A stretch of 64,000 nt of DNA from CALFVT01 sp964513675 (GCA_964513675.1 CAZEOD010000003.1:1-64000), one strand, 5' to 3'. Numbered from the stretch's first letter, positions 18,865 through 27,553 are shown. Program-made: numbers and translations. Notes: generated from the sequence alone by a model not told the origin.

Positions 18865-20652
18865 ATGGCTAAATCATCTCATTCGCCCGCCACTCAACGG
18901 CCTGCGCCTAAATTACCCATGTGGCAGCTCTTTAGAATGTTCCTGCGCATCCTTGGGCCTGAACGGAATTTCTATATATTAGCCATTATTTACGGCATTG
19001 GGATTAGTTTACTTTCCCTTGCAACGCCGATTTCAGTTCAGATGTTAATTAATACCGTCGCCAATACAGGCTTGGCGATGCCCTTGGTTGTTCTGTCCGT
19101 AACCTTATTTGTGCTGCTGCTGATCTCAGGGCTGTTAAACGCTCTGCGCATACATTTAATGGAAATTTTCGCCCGCAGATTTTACGCCCGTATGGTGGCA
19201 GAGATCACATTACGGTCAATATATGCGCAAAATCCGTTTTTTAATGATGCCTCTCGCGGAGCTTTATTCAATCGCTATTTTGATATTATTGGCGTGCAAA
19301 AAGCGATCCCTGTTTTACTGATTGGCGGGTTCACAGTTATCTTGCAAGCTGCCGTAGGCTTTGTCTTGGTCTCGCTCTATCACCCTTTGTTTTTAGTGTT
19401 TAACCTCGTGCTTGTCGGTTTGGTTTGGTTGATATGGGCTGTCTTGGGGCGAAGCGCCATAAGGAGCGCTATTCGGCTATCGCACGCAAAACATAACACG
19501 GCGGCATGGCTGGAAACACTTGGCGCATCAAACGGATTTTTTAAATCAGAGCAACGGGTAAACTTTGCGCTTGATAATACCGATGGCTATACGGGGACTT
19601 ATATTGACGCGCACCGCCGTCATTTTCATCGCCATTTTGCGCAAACCCTTTCATATCTATTTTTATACGCCGCCGCGAGTGCCGTCCTGCTGGGCCTTGG
19701 TGGATGGCTTGTTATTCAAGGCCAGTTGACGCTCGGGCAACTCGTCGCGGCGGAGCTGGTCTTATCTGCGGCGTTTTTTGGCGTGTCCCAACTGGGTATT
19801 TATCTTAATTATTTCTATGATCTTTGCGCGGCTGTTGAAGAATTAAATATGTTTTATGAGGTCGAGCAAGAAGAGCCGTCCGGGGATGACCCGATTGAGG
19901 GCCGCGATCATACATTAGTGTTTAATCAAAAACGGGGCACAGCCCGCAGCGGGCGCGTGAGTCTTGATATGACATTACAAAGCGGGGCGACTGTTATGGC
20001 CGCCGCAAGCGATCATGGTGTGCAGCGTCTTTTCACAAATCTGCTTAAACGTCACAGCCAAGGTGATAGCGGATTGATTACCCTTGGCGGAATAGATTTG
20101 CTTGATTTAAATGTGCAAAGCCTACGCCGGAATATTTATGTCATTGATAGGGCGTCATTTATAGGCGCAACGATCCGTGAATATCTCGGTCTATCTATGC
20201 GGCCGGGACAATCAAACCGTATGATGGAGGCCTTGGAAACGGTTGGCCTCTCCCCCGTTATCGCGGCCTTACCGCAAGGGCTAGATACAGAGATTGCAAC
20301 GACAGGCTGGCCGCTATCGACCTCTGAAATCATGCAATTAAAACTGGCCAACGCCTTAATGTCTCAACCTAAAATTCTTGTGCTCAATCAATTATTTGAT
20401 CTCATTGAAGACGCTGACTTTGCTCGGGCCATTACGCAATTACGGCATGAGTCGGATATGACAGTGATTTACTTTACTCATCGTCAAGTTGATTTAGGCT
20501 TTGATAAATTTATGCATTTCGAGGCCGAGAAACAACATGTTTTTGATAGTCACGATGAATTTCGCCGCTCTGTATTGGATGAAAAAAAACGTCAATTAAC
20601 ATCACATTTATCAGCCCACTCTGTAAGAAAAACAAAGGCGGATAAGGACTAA
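18865..20652 (+). CDS. ABC exporter-like membrane protein with a degenerate nucleotide-binding domain
   Basis: A 595-residue half-exporter of type I secretion architecture: six predicted membrane helices (residues ~25-330), then an ABC domain. The ABC domain keeps its fold but not its catalytic residues. The Walker A region reads VMAAASDHGVQR with Gln387-Arg388 in place of Lys-Ser. The Q-loop position is Asp (YVIDRASFIGATIREYL). The signature is LSTSE (484-488) instead of LSGGQ. Walker B is ILVLNQ, with Asn508 and Gln509 replacing Asp and the catalytic Glu. The H-loop His (FTHRQ) remains. It should not hydrolyse ATP by itself. It is followed 3 nt later by an HlyD-type gene and then a TolC-like gene, so it probably forms an envelope-spanning complex. 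Confidence 0.85.
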   Translation: MAKSSHSPATQRPAPKLPMWQLFRMFLRILGPERNFYILAIIYGIGISLLSLATPISVQMLINTVANTGLAMPLVVLSVTLFVLLLISGLLNALRIHLMEIFARRFYARMVAEITLRSIYAQNPFFNDASRGALFNRYFDIIGVQKAIPVLLIGGFTVILQAAVGFVLVSLYHPLFLVFNLVLVGLVWLIWAVLGRSAIRSAIRLSHAKHNTAAWLETLGASNGFFKSEQRVNFALDNTDGYTGTYIDAHRRHFHRHFAQTLSYLFLYAAASAVLLGLGGWLVIQGQLTLGQLVAAELVLSAAFFGVSQLGIYLNYFYDLCAAVEELNMFYEVEQEEPSGDDPIEGRDHTLVFNQKRGTARSGRVSLDMTLQSGATVMAAASDHGVQRLFTNLLKRHSQGDSGLITLGGIDLLDLNVQSLRRNIYVIDRASFIGATIREYLGLSMRPGQSNRMMEALETVGLSPVIAALPQGLDTEIATTGWPLSTSEIMQLKLANALMSQPKILVLNQLFDLIEDADFARAITQLRHESDMTVIYFTHRQVDLGFDKFMHFEAEKQHVFDSHDEFRRSVLDEKKRQLTSHLSAHSVRKTKADKD

Positions 20653-20655
20653 ACC

Positions 20656-21696
20656 ATGCCGTTACGTCAACAAAATATTACTCATTTTAAAACCCTTGCC
20701 AGTATTAAAACCCCGCGTATCATGCGTGTTGTCTCATTGCTTATCGCGTTTGCTGTCCTTGTCGTTATTGCCTTTCTTATTAAAGCGCCTTGGGTGCAGA
20801 CAACCTCTGGCGCGGGTATTGTGACGGCCCTTAACCCCAATGACCGCGAACAAAATATCAATGCTTTCGTCTCTGGCCGCATTGAGGAATGGTTTGTGCG
20901 GGACGGCAGTATTGTCGCCAAAGGCGACCCAATTATTCGTATCGTTGATAATGACCCGCAGCTCATCAGCCGCCTAAAGGGCGAGCGCGCGCAAGTTATG
21001 GCACAATTACAAGCCGCGCAAAATGGCCTCGCAACAGCGCGTCTGGATGAAGCCCGTATGAAAGAACTATATGAGGCGGGCCTCTCGGCGCGGCGTGATT
21101 ATGAACAAACACAAATTCGCGTTGAAGACTTTAAAGGGCGCGTTGCCACCGCCGCCGCAAAGCTCTCCCGTGTTGACGTGAATCTGTCTCGGCAATCCGT
21201 GCAAACCGTCACAGCGCCGCGGGACGGGGTGATCCTCAGCGTGAACGCAGGCGATGCTGCAACATATGTTAATGCTGGTGATATTCTGGCGACATTTGTA
21301 CCGGAAACGCCAGAGCGCGTTATCGAGATTTTCGTTGATGGGCGTGATATTGCCTTAGTGCAAACAGGCGCAAAGGCCCGCATCCAATTTGAAGCTTGGC
21401 CCGCTGTGCAATTTAGTGGCTGGCCCTCTGTCGCAGTGGGGACATTTGGCGGTCTTGTGCAATCTGTTGACCCCTCTGCGCAGCCCAATGGCCGGTTTCG
21501 CATTTTGATCGCTGAAGATCCTGATGACGCGAACCCATGGCCGGAAGAGCGCTATGTGCGTATTGGGGCTAAGGTGCGCTCATGGATATTGCTTGAAACT
21601 GTTCCCGTAGGCTATGAGCTTTGGCGGCAATTAAATAATTTCCCGCCTGAACTCACTCAAAATACCTCAACCGCAACAGCCAATGGGCAGCCATAA
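20656..21696 (+). CDS. HlyD-family periplasmic adaptor
   Basis: A 346-residue membrane-fusion protein. One N-terminal membrane anchor (residues ~22-44, VVSLLIAFAVLVVIAFLI) is followed by a lipoyl-like domain (FVSGRIEEWFVRDGSIVAKGDPIIRI), a coiled-coil hairpin (residues ~100-180) and the returning lipoyl half with VTAPRDGVILSVNAGD, then a beta-barrel. It joins an inner-membrane exporter to an outer-membrane channel. It lies between the ABC-like gene and the TolC-like gene, whose ATG overlaps its stop (TAATG). Confidence 0.9.
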   Translation: MPLRQQNITHFKTLASIKTPRIMRVVSLLIAFAVLVVIAFLIKAPWVQTTSGAGIVTALNPNDREQNINAFVSGRIEEWFVRDGSIVAKGDPIIRIVDNDPQLISRLKGERAQVMAQLQAAQNGLATARLDEARMKELYEAGLSARRDYEQTQIRVEDFKGRVATAAAKLSRVDVNLSRQSVQTVTAPRDGVILSVNAGDAATYVNAGDILATFVPETPERVIEIFVDGRDIALVQTGAKARIQFEAWPAVQFSGWPSVAVGTFGGLVQSVDPSAQPNGRFRILIAEDPDDANPWPEERYVRIGAKVRSWILLETVPVGYELWRQLNNFPPELTQNTSTATANGQP

Positions 21697-23243
21697 TGAA
21701 GCCTGTCATATTCATAGCCCTGTTAACGCTCAGCGCCGCCGCGCAATCACCCTCTATCATGGCCGCAGACACTTCAGAGATTATAACGTTAAATCCGCGC
21801 GCGCCCAAGACATCGAGCGTTAGTAACCCAAAGTTACAGCCCGTAGAAACAACAAGGACAGTTACAAGTTTCGCGCCCACTCCCATAGACCAAGACCGGA
21901 TTTTACCCCGCGATATTCTATCGCGCTCTGCCGCTCACTTTCCGCAAATCCTTGAAGCTTTCGCGATGGAGCGGGCGGCACGCGGTGATCTTCAGGCCGC
22001 AGAAGGCGGCTTTGATCTTATCTTTAACGCAGAAGGCTATGACCGCGTTTCCGGCTTTTGGACAGGCTCCATCATTAAGACAGAAGCACGGCAAAATTTA
22101 CGTCAATATGGGGCGCAAATTTATGGCGGCTACCGGCTATCAGACGGAGTTTTCCCGATTTATGAAGATATAAATTTTACAAATACTTGGGGTGAGGTGA
22201 AAGTTGGGGCGTTATTTTCCCTGCTTCGAGACCGCGATATTGACCCGCGCAGATTTCGCGTTACCGACGCCCAAATCGCAGCAGAGCAAGCCCGTCTTGA
22301 TGTGCTTCTAACGCAAGTTGGCGTGCAGCAAAAAGCCTTAAATGCCTATTGGCGCTGGGTCGCGGCAGGGCGCGAGCTACAGGTCTATCGTAACCTGCTG
22401 AAAATCGCGAATGACCGCCAAGCAGGGCTAGAAAAACAAGTATCGCAAGGCGCAAAACCTGAAATAGCTATCACAGAGAATCTGCAAAACATCATCCGCC
22501 GAAAAGTCTTTGTTACCCAAGCCGAGCGCAATTTTACAACGACGGCAAATGATTTATCTTTTTATTTTCGAGATTCCACCAACAATTTAATAGCGCCAAG
22601 CTTAGCGCAGTTACCCGATGAAATTATTTTACCAAGTTTAAAAGATACCGTCACTTATGATAGTGCAAAAATCAATGAGGTGCTCGAAAACCGGCCCGAA
22701 TTGCGGCGTATAAAACTAGCGATAAACCGCGCTAAGAATAAAATTAAAATTAGCGAAAACAACCTTAAGCCTAAGCTGGATTTAAATGTCGAAATATCGC
22801 GTGATTTTGGTAATATTGCGGAAGGCGGCCTCTCGCGTGATTCAACCGACACAGTGATCGGATTTAAGTTTTCCGTGCCGCTTCAGCGCCGCGAAGCAAA
22901 AGGGCGCCTAAGCCGCGCGGCGGCAGAGTTGCGTGCCGCGCGTTTATATGAACAGCGCGTGCAAGATCAGATCGAAGTTGAGTTAAGCAATATTCTGGTT
23001 GATTTAACAACAGCCCTAAAGCTTTCAACTCTGGCCAAAGATGATGTGACCCAATCCAGCATCATGGTTGAGGCCGAGCAGAATAAATTTCGCCTTGGCG
23101 CAAGCGATTTCTTCCTTGTGAATATACGCGAAGAGCGGGCAGCCGATGCCGAAATACGCGCCGTCCGCGCTAAACTTAATGGCCGTATCGCGCGCACAAG
23201 TTATGACGCAGCAACAATTAGTCTGCCGGCTTTGGGCCTATAG
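21696..23243 (+). CDS. TolC-family outer-membrane channel protein
   Basis: A 515-residue protein with a signal peptide (VIFIALLTLSAAAQ...MAAD) and two long helical hairpin repeats typical of TolC. Signatures include AEGGFDLIFNAEGYDR, LRDRDIDPRRFRV, the NRPELRRIKLAINRAKNKI helix and EISRDFGN...VIGFKFSVPLQRREAKGRL. It is the last gene of the three-gene exporter unit. No substrate gene of known type is fused or adjacent. Confidence 0.88.
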   Translation: MKPVIFIALLTLSAAAQSPSIMAADTSEIITLNPRAPKTSSVSNPKLQPVETTRTVTSFAPTPIDQDRILPRDILSRSAAHFPQILEAFAMERAARGDLQAAEGGFDLIFNAEGYDRVSGFWTGSIIKTEARQNLRQYGAQIYGGYRLSDGVFPIYEDINFTNTWGEVKVGALFSLLRDRDIDPRRFRVTDAQIAAEQARLDVLLTQVGVQQKALNAYWRWVAAGRELQVYRNLLKIANDRQAGLEKQVSQGAKPEIAITENLQNIIRRKVFVTQAERNFTTTANDLSFYFRDSTNNLIAPSLAQLPDEIILPSLKDTVTYDSAKINEVLENRPELRRIKLAINRAKNKIKISENNLKPKLDLNVEISRDFGNIAEGGLSRDSTDTVIGFKFSVPLQRREAKGRLSRAAAELRAARLYEQRVQDQIEVELSNILVDLTTALKLSTLAKDDVTQSSIMVEAEQNKFRLGASDFFLVNIREERAADAEIRAVRAKLNGRIARTSYDAATISLPALGL

Positions 23244-23390
23244 ATAACGGCCGCTTTTTAGGCGCCAAAGCTATGCAGCATTACGGCATAATATTTCATA
23301 GCTTTAAACTTAATCAGATATAGAATATATATATTTTAACTATGACCTTAGTTTTCCTATCTATTGATTGTAGCAACAGAGGAGAAAAAA

Positions 23391-23621
23391 ATGTTACGTG
23401 CCATTCAAACAAGTGCCATATCTAACAAAGTCGCTGAGATGTTTGAGACTTTGACCGCATCATTTAAATTTGAGGCTGAGCCCTCGCTAGCAGACGGGCC
23501 GCAGCCATCTTATAACTGGTCAAGCTCTAGCGCGCCCCGCGCCTCTGCTGTGCGCCGACGCCGCATCCGCCGCAGACGCCTCGCGAGCCCGACGGCTTCA
23601 ATCCGCTCAGCTTGGTTTTAA
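23391..23621 (+). CDS. Small basic protein downstream of the exporter (hypothetical)
   Basis: A 76-residue ORF with a strong GAGGAG ribosome-binding site 6-7 nt before ATG 23391. The N-terminal part is helical and mildly acidic. The second half is Ser/Arg-rich with runs RRRRIRRRR and ends in SAWF. It has no cysteine and no signal peptide. It starts 147 bp after the TolC-like gene, across an AT-rich stretch that could carry its own promoter. I do not recognise it. Proximity suggests it may be linked to the exporter but this is not shown. Confidence 0.5.
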   Translation: MLRAIQTSAISNKVAEMFETLTASFKFEAEPSLADGPQPSYNWSSSSAPRASAVRRRRIRRRRLASPTASIRSAWF

Positions 23622-23650
23622 TTAAACCCTAAAGTTTAAAGGAGATTGTT

Positions 23651-23920
23651 ATGACGTTTATACCTTTAAAATTTAAACTTCCCCCGAGCATAAAGGCTTT
23701 ATTCGAGAGTGAATATCATGCCGAAACGGGCGCTCGGAAACCTCAAAAAAAGACGACCCCACATAAGGAGACAGGTCATGAATTTTGTGAAGACAGCCAC
23801 ATCGCACATTGGGAAGATGAAGGCGGAGCTCACATTAATTGCCCTCATCCTAGTTATCGGAAGCACAGCCTAGGCTCAAAGAAAAAATTCACGCCCCAGA
23901 TGGACACCGCTAACACTTAG
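23651..23920 (+). CDS. Small hypothetical protein
   Basis: An 89-residue ORF with AAAGGAG 6 nt before ATG 23651, 29 bp after the previous small gene. The start reads MTFIPLKFKLPPSIKALFES; the rest is rich in His, Lys and Thr with two cysteines. A second ribosome-binding site and start (23778) lie inside it in another frame, so its 3' half may not be the true coding frame. Not recognised. Confidence 0.4.
   Translation: MTFIPLKFKLPPSIKALFESEYHAETGARKPQKKTTPHKETGHEFCEDSHIAHWEDEGGAHINCPHPSYRKHSLGSKKKFTPQMDTANT
23778..23873 (+). CDS. Possible 31-residue membrane or signal peptide, frame overlapping the previous ORF
   Basis: ATG 23778 has AAGGAG 7 nt upstream. The peptide has a basic N-terminus and a hydrophobic C-terminal core (ELTLIALILVIGSTA), then an amber codon. 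The frame stays open after the amber (AQRKNSRPRW...) to a stop near 23941. STA-x-AQ would resemble a signal peptidase site, so this could be a small secreted protein broken by a nonsense change, or a real tiny membrane peptide. Confidence 0.3.
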   Translation: MNFVKTATSHIGKMKAELTLIALILVIGSTA

Positions 23921-23977
23921 GGCGGCGCAAGCGAGTTATTAATTAAATAAATGAGCGTACGCCCGACTGATATATTT

Positions 23978-24017
23978 GCGCTATAAAGCTCGGAATTTAT
24001 CCGATAGCTGATAGCGC
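23978..24017. other. Long hairpin upstream of nhaA
   Basis: GCGCTAT (23978-23984) pairs with ATAGCGC (24011-24017), AGCT with AGCT, and CGGA with TCCG around a short loop. This makes about 15 base pairs with two small internal loops. No T-run follows. It may terminate the small-ORF transcripts or be part of the nhaA leader. Confidence 0.5.
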
Positions 24018-24027
24018 AAGCCCCCCC

Positions 24028-24108
24028 TATAATTTTCAACCTCATGATTTTTAACAATTGACCGCCCCGTTTACCTGCGGGCCGCGGTCATTATATTGGA
24101 CTTTTAAC
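24028..24108 (+). promoter_or_regulatory. nhaA promoter and structured leader, possible lithium/sodium riboswitch
   Basis: A perfect TATAAT lies at 24028-24033. Downstream, 24060-24089 forms a GC-rich hairpin: GACCGC pairs with GCGGTC, and CCCG with CGGG, with an 8-nt loop and a two-C bulge. The nhaA start is 19 nt further on. Structured leaders named nhaA-I and nhaA-II, reported as Li+ riboswitches, precede nhaA in alphaproteobacteria. I could not compare with their consensus, so the class is an inference. Confidence 0.4.
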
Positions 24109-25281
24109 ATGCAGCCTATCGTCAATAAAATTCAAGATTTTTTACGCTATGAAACCTCCGCCGGTTTCGTTTTAATGTTTGTCGCTCTCTTTGCCCTGAT
24201 AGCCAATAACTCGCCCCTCAGCGGCCTCTATTCCAGCTTCTTATCAACGCCTGTCGCAGTACAATTTGGCGGGTTTGAAATTGCAAAACCTTTATTGCTT
24301 TGGATTAATGACGGCCTTATGGCGATTTTCTTTTTCTTGGTTGGGCTGGAAATTAAATCAGAAGTCTTGGCCGGCGAGCTGTCCAGTTTTGATAAGGCCG
24401 CTTTACCCATATTTGCCGCGATTGGCGGTGTGGTGGCTCCAGCTTTGGTCTATGTTTATTTTAATATAAATGACCCTGTCATGATCCAAGGCTGGGCTAT
24501 TCCTGCGGCCACAGATATTGCCTTTGCCCTCGCTATTTTGGCGCTTGTCGGCTCTCGCGTGCCTGTCTCTTTGAAAATTTTGCTTCTAGCGGTTGCTATT
24601 ATTGATGACCTTATTGCCATTATTATTATTGCACTATTTTACACGCAAGATCTGTCACTTGCTGCGCTTGGCTGGGCTGGTGTGGGTATCTTGGGATTGA
24701 TTGCGCTGAACCGGTCAGGGGTAATGCGGATAATGCCTTATGCCCTTATCGGAGTGTTTATTTGGGCCTGCGTTTTAAAATCAGGCGTCCATGCAACATT
24801 GGCCGGCGTTATTACAGCGCTAGCGATCCCGCTAACGGGTAACGCGCCAGACCAAAGCTCACCTTTGCACCGCGCCGAACATGGCCTTCATATCTGGGTC
24901 GCTTTCCTGATCCTCCCGCTATTTGCTTTTGCAAATGCAGGTGTATCGCTGGCGGGCCTAAGCTTTGGTGATCTTATAGCCCCGCTCCCCTTAGGCATTG
25001 CGCTCGGGCTTTTTCTAGGAAAGCAAATCGGAGTCTTTGGCCTGTCTTGGCTTGCCGTGAAGCTTGGCCTTGCCAAGCTCCCAACAGACGCAAATTGGTG
25101 CCAGCTTTACGGCATTGCCTGCTTAACAGGCGTCGGCTTCACCATGAGCTTGTTTATTGGAACTTTGGCCTTTGAGGGCGATGAAACCCTCAACGCTGTA
25201 AGATTGGGCGTTTTGATGGGATCAATAGCCTCGGGCGTGTTAGGATTTAGCTTATTGCGCTTTTTCTGTAAGCCAAACTAG
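24109..25281 (+). CDS. nhaA: Na+/H+ antiporter NhaA
   Basis: Exchanges Na+ (or Li+) for H+ across the inner membrane, for salt and pH tolerance. I choose ATG 24109 (MQPIVNKIQDFLRYETSAGF), giving 390 residues against 388 in E. coli. A longer TTG-started frame has no support. Twelve membrane segments are expected. The ion-binding pair of aspartates is seen in IIDDLIAIIIIALFYT, and the preceding PAATDIAFALAILALVG is typical of the unwound helix region. A structured leader precedes it. Confidence 0.95.
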   Translation: MQPIVNKIQDFLRYETSAGFVLMFVALFALIANNSPLSGLYSSFLSTPVAVQFGGFEIAKPLLLWINDGLMAIFFFLVGLEIKSEVLAGELSSFDKAALPIFAAIGGVVAPALVYVYFNINDPVMIQGWAIPAATDIAFALAILALVGSRVPVSLKILLLAVAIIDDLIAIIIIALFYTQDLSLAALGWAGVGILGLIALNRSGVMRIMPYALIGVFIWACVLKSGVHATLAGVITALAIPLTGNAPDQSSPLHRAEHGLHIWVAFLILPLFAFANAGVSLAGLSFGDLIAPLPLGIALGLFLGKQIGVFGLSWLAVKLGLAKLPTDANWCQLYGIACLTGVGFTMSLFIGTLAFEGDETLNAVRLGVLMGSIASGVLGFSLLRFFCKPN

Positions 25282-25311
25282 CCGCTAGAAAATCATAATG
25301 ATAAGGACATC

Positions 25312-25332
25312 GTGGCGATTTAAAATCGCCAC
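25312..25332. terminator. Hairpin between nhaA and the APC transporter gene
   Basis: GTGGCGA (25312-25318) pairs with TCGCCAC (25326-25332). It lies 30 bp after the nhaA stop. There is no T-run, so it may terminate weakly or act as an mRNA end structure. Confidence 0.4.
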
Positions 25333-25383
25333 TATTGAGCGCCGCGCGCAAAGATGACTATAGAGCGGCCAAGGGAGGCTCAA

Positions 25384-27480
25384 ATGGCCGAAACAAAATC
25401 ACTTAAAAAAAACCTGACCTTGTTTGATGTCTATGCGATGTCAACGGGGGCCATGTTCAGCTCAGGCCTATTTTTGCTGCCAGGAATTGCCGCCTCTTAT
25501 ACCGGCAATTCGGTTTGGCTAGCCTATTTGCTCGCTGGATTTTTAATTCTGCCGGCCATGTATTGCATGGCGGAGCTGTCGACGGCCATGCCCAAAGCCG
25601 GCGGAACCTATTATTTCCTCGACCGCGCCATGGGGCCGCTCATGGGGACAATAGGCGGGCTTGGCTCTTGGATTGCGGTTGTCTTTAAAAGCGCCTTTGC
25701 CCTTGTCGGCATGGGAGCTTATTTAGGCCTTTATCTTGATTTACCGTTTACCGTCACAGCCATCGCCCTGACGATTGCCTTTGGCCTTATTAATATCTTT
25801 GGGGCGAAGGAAACGACCCTCCTCCAGCGCGGTCTTGTGACTACCCTTGTCGTTATATTAATTGCCTTTGTTGTCTTAGGGTTTCGAGAAACAAACCTAA
25901 TGGATGCCTTTAAAACCGATCCAGGGCAGGGCGGGTTTTTTAAATCGGGTTTCGTCGGATTTGTCTCCACGATAGGCCTTGTTTTTGTCTCTTATGCAGG
26001 CCTTACAAAAGTGGCGAGCGTGGCCGAAGAAGTTCAAAACCCTGACCGTAACATTCCCCTCGGCATGACATTATCTCTCATAACGGCCACAATTATCTAT
26101 ACGCTTGGCACTATGGTTTTAATTAAAGTGCTAGAACCGCAAGCGCTTTATGACAGCTTGACGCCAATAGCGGATGCAGGCCGTGAATTTTTGGGCTGGG
26201 CGCCCTTTGACCTCGGCGTTATTATGATTGTTATTGCCGCCATTGCTGCCTTTGCCTCAACGGGCAATGCAGGAATAATGTCCGCCTCGCGCTACCCCTA
26301 TGCCATGGCGAAAGACAAGCTTGTGCCGGATCGCCTCAGCCAAATTGGGAAATATGGCACGCCGACCATGGCCATTATTGTGACCGTTATTGCCATGATA
26401 ATTGTGCTAATGCTTTTTGATGTGGCATCAGTTGCTAAACTCGCCAGCGCCTTTCAGCTTCTTCTCTTTGGTCTTGTTTGTGTCGCCGTTATTGTCATGC
26501 GCGAGTCGAAAATTCCGACCTATAAACCCGGATATAAAGCCCCGCTTTATCCATGGCTTCAAATCATGGGGATTTTGATTTCTTTCTGGCTCATCATTGA
26601 GATGGGTATTCTGGCGATCGCTTTTACCGGCATGGTCACGATTGGCTGTGTGCTCTGGTATCACTTCTATGCCGCTGGTAAGCTTGCTCGGCGCGGCGCG
26701 ATTTTTCATATCCATCAACGCCTCGGCCAGCAGCGCTATGAGGGCCTAGAGCGAGAATTAATGACAATTATTCATGATCGCACCCAAGCGGAAAACCTGT
26801 CCTATGAAGCCGTTATTGCCCGCTCTGTGATGATGGATTTCCGTTACGGTATTTATGACCTTGCCCATATTCAATCCATCATCAAACAACAAGGCGCGGA
26901 GAGATATGGTCTGGACGCCAGCATTATTGACGACAGCCTAAATGCGCAGGCCTTAAAGCTTCATGCCATGAGTGAGCATGTTCATATCCATTACTCAACC
27001 CATCAAGGCGTGGCAGAACCTGAGCTTTTTGTTATGCGCTTTGGGCCGCAAGCCAAGCTTGATATTACATCGGCAAAGACCGCCCATACGCTTATGTTCC
27101 TGATCGTGCCGCCAAAGCCGGTCGGTCTTGACCTTCGCCTTGCGGGGCATTTAGCGGAAGTCGTGCAAAGTGAGCATTTTGAAACGCGGTGGCTCGCCTC
27201 CGATAGCGAGCGGGACATGAATGAAGTCCTCATGCGGGACGATCATTTCTTACATGGCCCTGTCAGCGAATATCCGAATCTTTTAGCCCAAGCCGGCCGT
27301 AAAATCTCGGACATAAAGCTGCCCGCCTCTTGCCTTATCGCTCTGATTGAAAGGGAGGGGGATATTCTGGTCGCAACCCCAGATATTGAATTACAAAGCA
27401 CAGATGATGTCGCGATTATTGGCGAGCCGGTTGATTTACAAAACTTACGCCAAAGCCCAACAGAGCTTATGACGCCGTAA
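25384..27480 (+). CDS. APC-superfamily transporter with C-terminal PTS-IIA-like and TrkA-C-like domains
   Basis: I choose ATG 25384, preceded by GGGAGG; it gives 698 residues. Residues ~10-430 form an amino acid/polyamine/organocation permease with about 12 membrane helices (FDVYAMSTGAMFSSGLFLLPG, SYAGLTKVASVAEEVQNPDRNIP, ASTGNAGIMSASRYPYAMAKD). The cytoplasmic tail has a PTS-EIIA-type-2-like domain near residues 550-620 (PPKPVGLDLRLAGHLAEVVQSEHF) and a final TrkA-C-like fold (CLIALIEREGDILVATPDIELQSTDDVAIIG). These tails suggest gating by a ligand or by phosphorylation. The transported substrate is unknown. Confidence 0.82.
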   Translation: MAETKSLKKNLTLFDVYAMSTGAMFSSGLFLLPGIAASYTGNSVWLAYLLAGFLILPAMYCMAELSTAMPKAGGTYYFLDRAMGPLMGTIGGLGSWIAVVFKSAFALVGMGAYLGLYLDLPFTVTAIALTIAFGLINIFGAKETTLLQRGLVTTLVVILIAFVVLGFRETNLMDAFKTDPGQGGFFKSGFVGFVSTIGLVFVSYAGLTKVASVAEEVQNPDRNIPLGMTLSLITATIIYTLGTMVLIKVLEPQALYDSLTPIADAGREFLGWAPFDLGVIMIVIAAIAAFASTGNAGIMSASRYPYAMAKDKLVPDRLSQIGKYGTPTMAIIVTVIAMIIVLMLFDVASVAKLASAFQLLLFGLVCVAVIVMRESKIPTYKPGYKAPLYPWLQIMGILISFWLIIEMGILAIAFTGMVTIGCVLWYHFYAAGKLARRGAIFHIHQRLGQQRYEGLERELMTIIHDRTQAENLSYEAVIARSVMMDFRYGIYDLAHIQSIIKQQGAERYGLDASIIDDSLNAQALKLHAMSEHVHIHYSTHQGVAEPELFVMRFGPQAKLDITSAKTAHTLMFLIVPPKPVGLDLRLAGHLAEVVQSEHFETRWLASDSERDMNEVLMRDDHFLHGPVSEYPNLLAQAGRKISDIKLPASCLIALIEREGDILVATPDIELQSTDDVAIIGEPVDLQNLRQSPTELMTP

Positions 27481-27513
27481 ATTTTAGCTCATATAAAACG
27501 CGGTAGCCGCAAA

Positions 27514-27553
27514 ACAGCACAGGCTTATTTTATACAGCACAGGCTTATTTTAT
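27514..27553. repeat. Perfect 20-bp tandem duplication
   Basis: Two identical adjacent copies of a 20-bp unit (27514-27533 and 27534-27553) lie between the convergent APC and GH3 genes. Each contains CTTATTTTAT. Confidence 0.85.

Noticed and set aside
27514..27553. 20-bp tandem repeat considered as a CRISPR array
   Set aside because: The two copies are directly adjacent with no spacers and there are no cas genes.
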